15,166 nucleotides of DNA from UBA3537 sp964219345 (GTDB lineage Bacteria > Bacteroidota > Bacteroidia > Flavobacteriales > Flavobacteriaceae): contig CAXPPN010000034.1 in the NCBI GenBank assembly GCA_964219345.1, positions 1 through 15,166 of the forward strand, read 5' to 3'. A program made the position numbers and the translations under genes. The notes under the pieces are model-generated. The model searched no databases. It worked only from the letters and a program-made list of their open reading frames with translations, and was not told the DNA's origin. This document shows, one piece after another, positions 6,331-13,060 of the stretch; the first letter of the stretch is position 1, and each line of letters begins with the position of its first letter.

Positions 6331-8847
6331 TTAATTTTTATACTCTTCTAAGTAACGTTCTAAGTTTTTGTGGATTTGAAGGGTCTTGTAATTTTCTGAT
6401 GAAATTGCAAAAAACGGTCTTTTGAAAATTTCATTTTCTTGTTCATCAATTAAAGCTGTAAAACCTTTAGCTCCATTTATACTTTTTAATCCATGAACAA
6501 CTACAAATGTAGTATTTATATTATATATATCCTCAGAGACGCTTAATTGAAGAACGTCTTCGTCCTCAACCAAGCTCGTTAATTCTTCTTTAAAGTCATT
6601 TATAAGCTCTTTTTCTTCTTTGTTAAATCTAAAAATTGTTTTGAAATGATTTCCTGCAGAAAATTCTTCAAAAGAATCATTCTCTAAACTTGATAAAACA
6701 TGATCTATAATATTTTGTGTTTGTTTTCCTTCAGGACTATTTGGATAATTTAATGCAACATAATTCAGACCCTCCTTATAATCTTTAAATCCATATAGGC
6801 GTCCCCTTGCACTTGCTTTCAATAATTCGAGTTTTGGTACAATTTCATCGCCTTCAAATCGGATGATTTCTTCTTCACATAAATCAATGACCTCTTGGTA
6901 TTTGTTTGCTTCAAATTTTTCAAAAAGGGCTTTGTATTTTGCTTTGGGTCCTTGAGTGTCATTTTCTAGCACCGCCGCTGGATTTTTCAGTATTTGAGCA
7001 TATCTAGACGTTGGATAGTCTTGAATGATACTCGTTTTCACTGAAGCTGCCAATGATTCGTTTGAAAGCAAAGTATAAACTTTATATAAGTTATATTTAG
7101 CAGGCAACACCAGTCGCTCTTCTGGATTTTGACGTAAAAGGGCCTCTAATTTTTCCTTTGACCTTTCGTAATCTTTGAATTTATTTTTATAAATCAGTCC
7201 TAATTGATAGTAAGCAAAATTTCGTTCCTTGGCTATACTATCAATTTTACTGGGCTCTTTTGGAATTTGATTAATATAGTACTCAGCTGTAAGAGTACTG
7301 GTGGCCTTTTCTGTGGTTGCTTCTGCTGTTGCATCATTCTGAGCTACATTAGTTAGTGTTTTTTTAGACCAGCGCCAATTATCTTTCAATGGACGATTTC
7401 CCCAAATATTTACAAATTCACTTTTTCCATAAGCAACCGTTGCTGTTTCATAAAAATAAAACGTCCCCGCTTTTTTGGCTTTATCAGTTGAAAACCCAGG
7501 CGTTGAGTTGACAAATTTTTGCTGTTGTGCCAATTTTTTCTCTTGTTCTGCTTTTATTTTTTCTATAAGTTGATTGAAATATTGTTCTTGTTCATCCTTT
7601 GTCATTGCAACAAGATTCAACACACTGTCATTAGTTTGTGCAATGGATTCGTAGTAAATAACATCTTGAAGATTGTCTAACCGCTTTTTTACTGCTCTAT
7701 GAGGCTTAGAATTTGGTTTATAATTCAGAAGGGTGCTGTCATAATAAATGCCAGCCGCAGAATATTGAGATTTGTCAAAATAAAGATCCGCAATATTGTG
7801 ATAATTCAAAGCATTAAGATAATTATCTTCAGAATTTGTTCTTAAAGAATTATTGAAATAAGTAATGGCAAGTGAATCAGAATTTAGTTTCAAGTGGTGT
7901 TTTGCAATCGTATGGTGTATACGGTCCAAATACGGTCTGTGTTCTCTGTTTTCTTCAATGTCTGACAATAATTCACTTATAGTCTCAAGGTCTCCATTGC
8001 TATAATCAAAATTATGTATTTGTTCTAAAAAAGCATTAACTCTATATGCCATAGGTACATTTCGGTTGAGTTTAATCACCTGCTGAAAAGCTATATTGGC
8101 ACTATCTTTCTTGCTCATTTGATTATAAAGCTGTCCTTCAATAAAATATAATCGGCCTTTAAAAAATTTGTTTTTTGTAACTGTATACGCATTTTTTAAA
8201 TGAACAATTGCAGAGTCCAATTGGTCTGTATTTATGTATGCTTGTGCCAAAGTAGCTTGCGCTTCAGCTTGATCATTTTTAGATAAGTTATTTTTTTCAA
8301 TTATATCTTTCAAATTTTCGATAGCAATCGCCTCATTTTGCAAACGTAAGTTTGTTTTGGCACGCCAAATTTTGGCTAAATTTACATTATCGCTTGCAGG
8401 GTATTTAAATAAAATATAATTAAAAGCTTCTAGGGCTGGAATAAAACGACCACTAAAATAACGTGTCTTACCTAGTAATATATAAGCCTCATCAATTTGT
8501 GGGTTTTTTTCTTTTCCTTTAATGTTCATCCCGTGAGTTTGAACAGCCTTGACCGCTTTTTCTTCTGCTCGATCAAAATTTGGATTTTGCTTTTCTCTTT
8601 CTGTTGAAAATTCATTAGAAATACTAAGGCGTTCAACTGGTAAAATCTTCCAATAATTATCCTTGTAGGATTCTTCTATTTCTTTTAGACCAGCTTCAAT
8701 AGCTAAATTCCCATTATACAAAACATTATATTTTGTATTTAAAGAATGCCAATTACGGTTGAGGAATTTATCTTTTTTGCGGGAACAACTAGAAAAAATC
8801 GAAATAAGGATTATAAAACTAAGGATATGTTTAAATGTGCATCTCAA
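6331..8847 (-). CDS. sprE: SprE/PorW-like TPR lipoprotein (type IX secretion and gliding)
   Basis: This 838-residue protein resembles SprE of gliding flavobacteria (PorW in Porphyromonas), a periplasm-facing lipoprotein needed for type IX secretion. The start is TTG: the in-frame stop at 8878-8880 leaves no ATG or GTG, and the lipoprotein signal follows at once, with a hydrophobic stretch 8-18 and lipobox IFSSC (Cys21). The family-like block FLNRNWHSLNTKYNVLYNGN at 28-47 comes next. TPR-like helix pairs run through about 115-270, 305-375 and 540-720. A charged Gln/Lys-rich linker is near 425-445, and an FYFYETATVAYGKSEF segment near 465. The C-terminal domain ends in NYKTLQIHKNLERYLEEYKN. No other T9SS gene is in the window. 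Family assignment is from remembered features. Confidence 0.82.
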   Translation of the reverse strand: MRCTFKHILSFIILISIFSSCSRKKDKFLNRNWHSLNTKYNVLYNGNLAIEAGLKEIEESYKDNYWKILPVERLSISNEFSTEREKQNPNFDRAEEKAVKAVQTHGMNIKGKEKNPQIDEAYILLGKTRYFSGRFIPALEAFNYILFKYPASDNVNLAKIWRAKTNLRLQNEAIAIENLKDIIEKNNLSKNDQAEAQATLAQAYINTDQLDSAIVHLKNAYTVTKNKFFKGRLYFIEGQLYNQMSKKDSANIAFQQVIKLNRNVPMAYRVNAFLEQIHNFDYSNGDLETISELLSDIEENREHRPYLDRIHHTIAKHHLKLNSDSLAITYFNNSLRTNSEDNYLNALNYHNIADLYFDKSQYSAAGIYYDSTLLNYKPNSKPHRAVKKRLDNLQDVIYYESIAQTNDSVLNLVAMTKDEQEQYFNQLIEKIKAEQEKKLAQQQKFVNSTPGFSTDKAKKAGTFYFYETATVAYGKSEFVNIWGNRPLKDNWRWSKKTLTNVAQNDATAEATTEKATSTLTAEYYINQIPKEPSKIDSIAKERNFAYYQLGLIYKNKFKDYERSKEKLEALLRQNPEERLVLPAKYNLYKVYTLLSNESLAASVKTSIIQDYPTSRYAQILKNPAAVLENDTQGPKAKYKALFEKFEANKYQEVIDLCEEEIIRFEGDEIVPKLELLKASARGRLYGFKDYKEGLNYVALNYPNSPEGKQTQNIIDHVLSSLENDSFEEFSAGNHFKTIFRFNKEEKELINDFKEELTSLVEDEDVLQLSVSEDIYNINTTFVVVHGLKSINGAKGFTALIDEQENEIFKRPFFAISSENYKTLQIHKNLERYLEEYKN

Positions 8848-8894
8848 TTGTGGGACGTTTTTGTGTTTATTTATAACTTAAAATACTCTATAAA

Positions 8895-8912
8895 TTGTAT
8901 ACAAAGTTTGTA
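8895..8912. promoter_or_regulatory. Overlapping palindromes in the sprE/reductase divergent region
   Basis: TTGTATACAA (8895-8904) is a perfect 10-bp palindrome. It overlaps TACAAAGTTTGTA (8900-8912), a perfect 13-bp inverted repeat with a one-base centre. On the minus strand the second contains AAACTTTG (8909-8902), one base from the -7 consensus TAnnTTTG, about 55 nt before the sprE TTG. An operator over a weak sprE promoter is possible. In such A/T-rich DNA, short palindromes also occur by chance. Nothing else stands out in this 216-bp gap except the promoter listed next. Confidence 0.35.
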
Positions 8913-9038
8913 AAAATACTCATCTTTTTGAATAAAACTAATTTTTTATCTGGTTTTAGTAATTTTTGATTGTAAATAATCCAAAGAAAAATATAAATTT
9001 TGGCGGTATATTAACAAAATTCCCATTCTAAACTTTAG

Positions 9039-9046
9039 TATTTTTG
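9039..9046 (+). promoter_or_regulatory. -7 element for the PaaE-like reductase
   Basis: TATTTTTG matches the consensus TAnnTTTG perfectly and lies 17 nt before the ATG at 9064, giving a leader of roughly 10 nt. I see no TTG/TTTG at a suitable -33 distance, so the call rests on the -7 box and its position. Confidence 0.45.
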
Positions 9047-9063
9047 TCTTTTATAATTAGCAA

Positions 9064-10122
9064 ATGGCGGCATTTTATTCTCTAACCATAAAGGCAATAC
9101 ATCGCGAAACTTCAAAAGCTGTAAGCATTAGTTTTGATGTTCCTAAAGATTTAAGAACCACTTTTGGTTTTGTAGCAGGACAATACCTTACGCTCAAAAC
9201 AAAAATTGACGGCCAAGAGGTGCGCCGTGATTATTCTATAAGCTCAAGTCCTTCTAGTGGTGATTTGACAGTCACAATTAAAGAAATTGAAAAAGGTTTG
9301 TTTTCTCCTTTTGCTAACCAAAACCTAAAAGCTGGAGATGTTTTAGAGGTTGCTCCTCCAAATGGTCGCTTTACCTTTATTCCAAATTCAGACCATCAAA
9401 ACACTGTAGTTGCTTTTGCTGCTGGTAGTGGAATAACCCCCATAATGAGTATTCTTAAAACTGTTTTAGAGTCTAGTAATAGCCAAAAATTTGTTCTTGT
9501 TTATGGGAATAAAACGCCTGAAGACACTATTTTCTTTCAAACACTTTTAGAACTTAAAGCGCAATACCCCAACAGATTACTGCTTCAACATGTAAACAGT
9601 CAAACGCAAAGTGACGATGCCCTTTTCGGTAGAGTTGATAGAGGAAACACAAACTATGTTCTAAAAAATCTAATTGATATAGAAACATCTTCTGCATACT
9701 ATTTATGTGGCCCAGAGGCTATGATTCAAACTGTTAAAGAAGTTCTTATTGAGAAAGGTGTTGACGAAAGTAAAATTTTGTTTGAACTCTTTACAGCGGC
9801 ATCCACAGCATCAAATGATGAAAAAATTATTTCTAATAATGGTCAAGTTGAAACCACTATTCTTGTTGATGATGAAACTGAGGTTTTTACCATGAACCCT
9901 GATCATACTATTTTGGAAGCAGCCTTGAAGCAAAATTTAGATGTCCCATACTCCTGTCAAGGTGGTGTCTGTAGTAGCTGTATTTGTAGAATAACTGAAG
10001 GGTCTGCAGAAATGCGTCAAAATAGTGTACTTACCGATAGTGAAGTGGCAGAAGGATTGGTGCTAAGCTGTCAGGCGGTGCCAACATCCTCTAAAATTTT
10101 TGTCGATTTTGATGATATTTAA
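9064..10122 (+). CDS. PaaE-type flavin and 2Fe-2S NAD(P)H oxidoreductase
   Basis: This 352-residue protein has the three-domain layout of PaaE and ferredoxin-NADP-reductase-like electron-transfer enzymes, passing electrons from NAD(P)H through FAD to a [2Fe-2S] cluster and then to a partner oxygenase or reductase. The FAD-binding barrel has RDYS (Arg55-Ser58). The nucleotide-binding fold has AAGSGITPIMSI at about 119-130 and YYLCGPEAM at about 212-220. The plant-type ferredoxin domain binds its cluster through Cys298, Cys303, Cys306 and Cys336. All parts look intact. No paaABCD or other oxygenase gene is adjacent, so the electron acceptor is unknown and the name PaaE would over-interpret. It converges with the glycosyltransferase, with interlocked stop codons. 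Confidence 0.88.
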   Translation: MAAFYSLTIKAIHRETSKAVSISFDVPKDLRTTFGFVAGQYLTLKTKIDGQEVRRDYSISSSPSSGDLTVTIKEIEKGLFSPFANQNLKAGDVLEVAPPNGRFTFIPNSDHQNTVVAFAAGSGITPIMSILKTVLESSNSQKFVLVYGNKTPEDTIFFQTLLELKAQYPNRLLLQHVNSQTQSDDALFGRVDRGNTNYVLKNLIDIETSSAYYLCGPEAMIQTVKEVLIEKGVDESKILFELFTAASTASNDEKIISNNGQVETTILVDDETEVFTMNPDHTILEAALKQNLDVPYSCQGGVCSSCICRITEGSAEMRQNSVLTDSEVAEGLVLSCQAVPTSSKIFVDFDDI

Positions 10123-11141
10123 AGCGCTTTTTGAACCGCTTCTACAATAGCTTCTTCTGAAATTGATGCAATTGCTTTTTCATAGCCATTCGGAAAATGA
10201 TTTCCATATACTGAAGTTGGGATTTTTGGAAATTGCTCTTTATTAGCTAACAAACAATTTTCTAGGGGTTGATTAAAAGGTTTAAACCCTGAATATGGGT
10301 GAGTAACTCCCCACAATGATAGCACTTTTATGCCCATCATGGCAGCCATATGTGCATTCCCTGAATCCATAGCCAACATAACTTTTAGGTGAGACATCAA
10401 TTGCAATTCTTCATCGATTGAGAGTTGTCCAGCAACAGAAATCACATTATCATATGTCTCAGCCAAAACATTGAGCTTTTTGATCTCTTCTTGACCGCCT
10501 CCAAATAAGATTACAGATCCACTTTTTTCAGAAAGAATTTTTACTAAATTTTTTGTTTTTTTAAATGGATATGTTTTTGAGGCATATGCTGCAAACGGTG
10601 CAATTCCAATATAGGGTTGAGCTCTATTTTTTAATATAGGTTCTATATTTTTTGAAAGTGGATTGGTTTTTGGAAAACTAGGATGTTCTAAAGAAAAGTC
10701 AAATCCTAATTTACGAATCACATCGGCATAGCGTTCGACCATTGGACGTAATGGTCTAAAAATTGTACCAGAAATTAATTGTTTTTTTTCTGTACGTCCT
10801 TTGTCTAAAACACTCCACTTATTCGTTGAGAGTAAAAGGCGCAATACTTTGGTTCTCAACACATGATGCAAATCTGCAATGGCATCTATTTTTAATGTTT
10901 TAATTTTTTTTGAAAGGCGTATGAGTCCAAAAACTCCTTTATAGTCAATGTTGAAATCAACAGGAATCACCTCAACACTACTCAGGTGATAAAAAAGAGG
11001 AGCAAATTGTTTTTTGGTGAGTACAGAAACTTTATGTTTTGGATGAGCTTTTATAAATGCGGCGACAACAGGCACTATCATTGCAACATCTCCTAGAGAC
11101 GAAAATCGAATGATGAGTATGTGTTTTGCAGTGCCTTGCAA
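10119..11141 (-). CDS. Glycosyltransferase family 9 (heptosyltransferase-like)
   Basis: GT9 enzymes transfer heptose or related sugars from nucleotide-sugar donors during lipopolysaccharide core synthesis, at the cytoplasmic face of the inner membrane. The protein has 340 residues with two Rossmann-like halves. The N-terminal half opens with ILIIRFSSLGDVAMIVPVV (9-27), the classic GT9 start. The C-terminal half has GIAPFAAYASKTYP (179-192), VILFGGGQEE (210-219), MDSGNAHMA (258-266) and WGVTHPYSGFKP (277-288), covering the donor site. The start is TTG at 11141, three codons after the DUF4254 stop and in the same frame; no ATG or GTG is available there. The stop interlocks with that of the reductase. 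The exact sugar cannot be told. Confidence 0.85.
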   Translation of the reverse strand: MQGTAKHILIIRFSSLGDVAMIVPVVAAFIKAHPKHKVSVLTKKQFAPLFYHLSSVEVIPVDFNIDYKGVFGLIRLSKKIKTLKIDAIADLHHVLRTKVLRLLLSTNKWSVLDKGRTEKKQLISGTIFRPLRPMVERYADVIRKLGFDFSLEHPSFPKTNPLSKNIEPILKNRAQPYIGIAPFAAYASKTYPFKKTKNLVKILSEKSGSVILFGGGQEEIKKLNVLAETYDNVISVAGQLSIDEELQLMSHLKVMLAMDSGNAHMAAMMGIKVLSLWGVTHPYSGFKPFNQPLENCLLANKEQFPKIPTSVYGNHFPNGYEKAIASISEEAIVEAVQKAL

Positions 11142-11150
11142 ATAACTGTT

Positions 11151-11759
11151 TTATTTTACGCCTCTTAGAACAGGGTTCAATTCGTCGTCGTTGTACATTT
11201 TCATTTGTTTGTACACTTTCATGTATTTATCGCCATTTGCAATATCTTTTAAAAGATCGTCTATGGCTGTAGAAAGGTCTTCTTTTTGCTCTAGCAATGT
11301 GTCTAACTTCTTTTGGCATGCTGCTTTATGTGTATCAGTTGCATCATCACGAACGGTTTCCAAATGCATATGATAAATTTTTAAAGCTAAAATAGAAAGG
11401 CGATCTATGGCCCATGCGGGGCTTTCAGAATTGATTTTGGCATTGCTTTTTGGTTGTACATTTTTGTGAAGTTCCAAGAAATAACTATCAATGTATTCAA
11501 CCGTATCGGTACGATCTTGATTTGAGGCATCAATCATACGCTTCAATTTTAAAGCGGCTACAGGATCAATATTGGGGTCACGAATAATGTCTTCGTATGC
11601 CCATTGTACGGTGTCAATCCAACATTTCCTATAGAGCAAATGTGCTATTAAATCTTCATTTTTATCATACTTATTTTCAAAAGGTTGGTCTACAGTATTT
11701 TTGATTTTGTATGTAGCAATAACATCTTGAAAAATTGAATTGGCTTTATTCGAAAACAT
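11151..11759 (-). CDS. DUF4254 family protein
   Basis: This 202-residue soluble protein of unknown function matches the flavobacterial DUF4254 family, seen next to heptosyltransferase-type GT9 genes. Recognisable blocks are WIDTVQW (47-53), IIRDPNIDP (58-66) and IDASNQDRTD (76-85), then a helical, charged C-terminal half (about 140-190) with likely coiled-coil character. No signal peptide or membrane helix is seen, so it is probably cytoplasmic. I choose the ATG at 11759; the frame extends to a TTG at 11792, but the usual family start is MFS-like, and a promoter lies in the extension. The gene is directly upstream of and in frame with the glycosyltransferase. A role in lipopolysaccharide synthesis is inferred from this pairing only. 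Confidence 0.85.
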   Translation of the reverse strand: MFSNKANSIFQDVIATYKIKNTVDQPFENKYDKNEDLIAHLLYRKCWIDTVQWAYEDIIRDPNIDPVAALKLKRMIDASNQDRTDTVEYIDSYFLELHKNVQPKSNAKINSESPAWAIDRLSILALKIYHMHLETVRDDATDTHKAACQKKLDTLLEQKEDLSTAIDDLLKDIANGDKYMKVYKQMKMYNDDELNPVLRGVK

Positions 11760-11778
11760 AGTTTTATTATTTACGCTG

Positions 11779-11786
11779 CAAATATA
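11779..11786 (-). promoter_or_regulatory. -7 element for DUF4254 and GT9
   Basis: On the minus strand TATATTTG (11786-11779) is a perfect TAnnTTTG, 19 nt before the DUF4254 ATG and just after the DUF6427 stop. No strong -33 TTG is seen at the usual distance. If active, it makes DUF4254-GT9 a unit separable from DUF6427, and it favours the 11759 start over the upstream TTG. Confidence 0.5.
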
Positions 11787-11800
11787 ATGCAATTCTTTTG

Positions 11801-12748
11801 TTAAAGATGGAGGAGGCCCTGAATATTGAATCCTATTTTAGTTAGTGCAAGTCCCAAAATCACAATAATCATAAGATTTGACATCCATTGAGAATTTTCG
11901 TGTTCTGTAAAATTGGCCATTATGATTGCTAGTGGGAAAAGTAAAAATATAAAGGGAGCCTCTGTTTTAGTTATGGACAAAATAGGAATTAAAATTCCAA
12001 CAAGTATGGCAAAAAACAACATTATAAAAGTAAAGCGGGTTTTGCTGACTTTAAGCATCATGATATTAAAAAGACTAAACATTGCCCAAAATGCCACGGT
12101 AACTAGTAAGGCTGCAGAAAGCACTAGAAACACATTATTAAAAGCTGAAAAATCTAAACTTATTTGGGGTAATAATCTATGTAAAAACTTTAATTCATTA
12201 TAAAAAATAATATTGTGAAACGATGCTAAAAGCCCAATTGAAATGATCCCAAAAAAAACAGTAAATATATTTTTTAGGACATCTGAGGATAAAAGGAAAA
12301 TTGAAAAAAATAAGGGGATAAAATACAGTGCTGCTAAAGGGTAAAAAATTGTGGCTAATGCAATCCAAAATCCAGAATCAAATAATTTACGTTTGATATT
12401 AGTATTGGTTTTCAAGCTAAATATGCGTCTAAAACTCAATAAAATAAAAAGATTTGAAAGTAAAATAGAATGATTTGAAAGCGATTTGGGCAGCAACAAA
12501 ATAAACAAACACAAATAAAACGCTGCAAAGCTATTGTTTTGGGTCAAATCATTTTTTGTGATGACAAAGACAAAGACAAATAATGCTATAAAGAATACGA
12601 TAAAAGCAAAGAATTCTTTAAGATAACTAACTGGTAATGCGTCTATTTGATACGTATCAAAGCGTTGAAAAACAAAAACACATACAAGCAGAAATAAAAA
12701 AATGATATAGTGCGAAGGCTTAGATGTTTTAAAAAAGCTTGTAATCAT
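11801..12748 (-). CDS. DUF6427 family multi-pass membrane protein
   Basis: This 315-residue protein is very hydrophobic, with about eight or nine membrane helices spread over the whole length, beginning at residues 13-30 and 47-65. Loops are short and basic. No enzymatic motif is visible. The opening MITSFFKTSKPSHYIIF matches my memory of the flavobacterial DUF6427 family, which often lies beside DUF6341, purD and DUF4254. The overall look, with many aromatic residues in the helices, recalls polymerase or flippase-like membrane proteins of glycan pathways, but I cannot assign one. ATG start, 84 nt from the divergent DUF6341 gene. The stop lies 15 nt before the DUF4254 -7 box. Confidence 0.78.
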   Translation of the reverse strand: MITSFFKTSKPSHYIIFLFLLVCVFVFQRFDTYQIDALPVSYLKEFFAFIVFFIALFVFVFVITKNDLTQNNSFAAFYLCLFILLLPKSLSNHSILLSNLFILLSFRRIFSLKTNTNIKRKLFDSGFWIALATIFYPLAALYFIPLFFSIFLLSSDVLKNIFTVFFGIISIGLLASFHNIIFYNELKFLHRLLPQISLDFSAFNNVFLVLSAALLVTVAFWAMFSLFNIMMLKVSKTRFTFIMLFFAILVGILIPILSITKTEAPFIFLLFPLAIIMANFTEHENSQWMSNLMIIVILGLALTKIGFNIQGLLHL

Positions 12749-12769
12749 TTGACGTGTTGCTTATATTTG
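12739..12769 (+). promoter_or_regulatory. Promoter for DUF6341
   Basis: TTG (12739-12741), a 20-nt spacer and TATATTTG (12762-12769) match the Bacteroidota -33/-7 arrangement. Predicted transcription begins near 12776, leaving a leader of about 57 nt. The -33 element lies inside the start of the divergent DUF6427 gene. Confidence 0.6.
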
Positions 12770-12784
12770 CAACGTAAATATAAG
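12760..12784. repeat. Inverted repeat over the divergent DUF6427/DUF6341 promoters
   Basis: CTTATATTT (12760-12768) and AAATATAAG (12776-12784) form a perfect 9-bp inverted repeat around 7 nt, so the -7 boxes of both divergent promoters are its two arms. A second, interleaved repeat joins GTTGC (12756-12760) to GCAAC (12769-12773). Part of the symmetry follows from two similar -7 boxes facing each other, but the match extends beyond the consensus. It could be an operator that co-regulates both genes. Confidence 0.5.
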
Positions 12785-12807
12785 ATTATTCTGTGCGGAA
12801 GCACAAA
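12775..12807 (-). promoter_or_regulatory. Promoter for DUF6427
   Basis: On the minus strand TTTG (12807-12804), a 21-nt spacer and TATATTTA (12782-12775, one mismatch to TAnnTTTG) suit a Bacteroidota promoter. It would give a leader of about 20 nt before the ATG at 12748. Confidence 0.5.
12792..12805 (+). promoter_or_regulatory. Small GNRA hairpin in the DUF6341 leader
   Basis: TGTGC and GCACA form a 5-bp stem closed by GGAA, a GNRA-class tetraloop, about 28 nt before the start codon. It is too short and lacks a T-tract to be a terminator. It may affect RNA stability or translation of DUF6341. Confidence 0.35.
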
Positions 12808-12832
12808 TTGATAAATTTTTTAAAAACACATC

Positions 12833-13060
12833 ATGAAAGATTTTTTTGCAGGTATCCAGGAATTTTTTGAAACCGTACTGTTCGTTCCTTTTAATGTTTT
12901 AAGAGAAACAGAGCTCGAAAATTGGTGGATTGCCAATCTTGTGACGTGGATTTTCTTGGTTATTCTTATAGTAAGTTTTACCTATTGGATGTTACAACTT
13001 AAGTCATTTAATGACAAAAATGAAGAGGATAAAAGTATTTCCTCGCATTCGTTTTTATAG
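12833..13060 (+). CDS. DUF6341 family small membrane protein
   Basis: This 75-residue protein has an amphipathic N-terminal segment (MKDFFAGIQEFFETVLFVPF), one membrane helix at about 32-54 (starting WIANLVTWIFLVILIVSF), and a charged tail ending SISSHSFL. This arrangement matches the flavobacterial DUF6341 family as I remember it, including the conserved NEED-type acidic stretch and the C-terminal Ser-His-Ser-aromatic-Leu. No function is known. It is divergent from DUF6427, with shared promoter DNA, and converges with purD with a 6-nt overlap of coding ends (13055-13060). The conserved final residues could be an interaction or sorting motif. Confidence 0.78.
   Translation: MKDFFAGIQEFFETVLFVPFNVLRETELENWWIANLVTWIFLVILIVSFTYWMLQLKSFNDKNEEDKSISSHSFL

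Noticed and set aside
10121..10130. AAAGCGCTTT palindrome followed by T residues at the reductase-GT9 junction, as a terminator
   Set aside because: It has no loop and only five pairs per arm, so it cannot form a stable hairpin.
11760..11792. Longer DUF4254 start at the TTG at 11792
   Set aside because: The ATG at 11759 gives the family-like N terminus, and a perfect -7 box lies within the extension.
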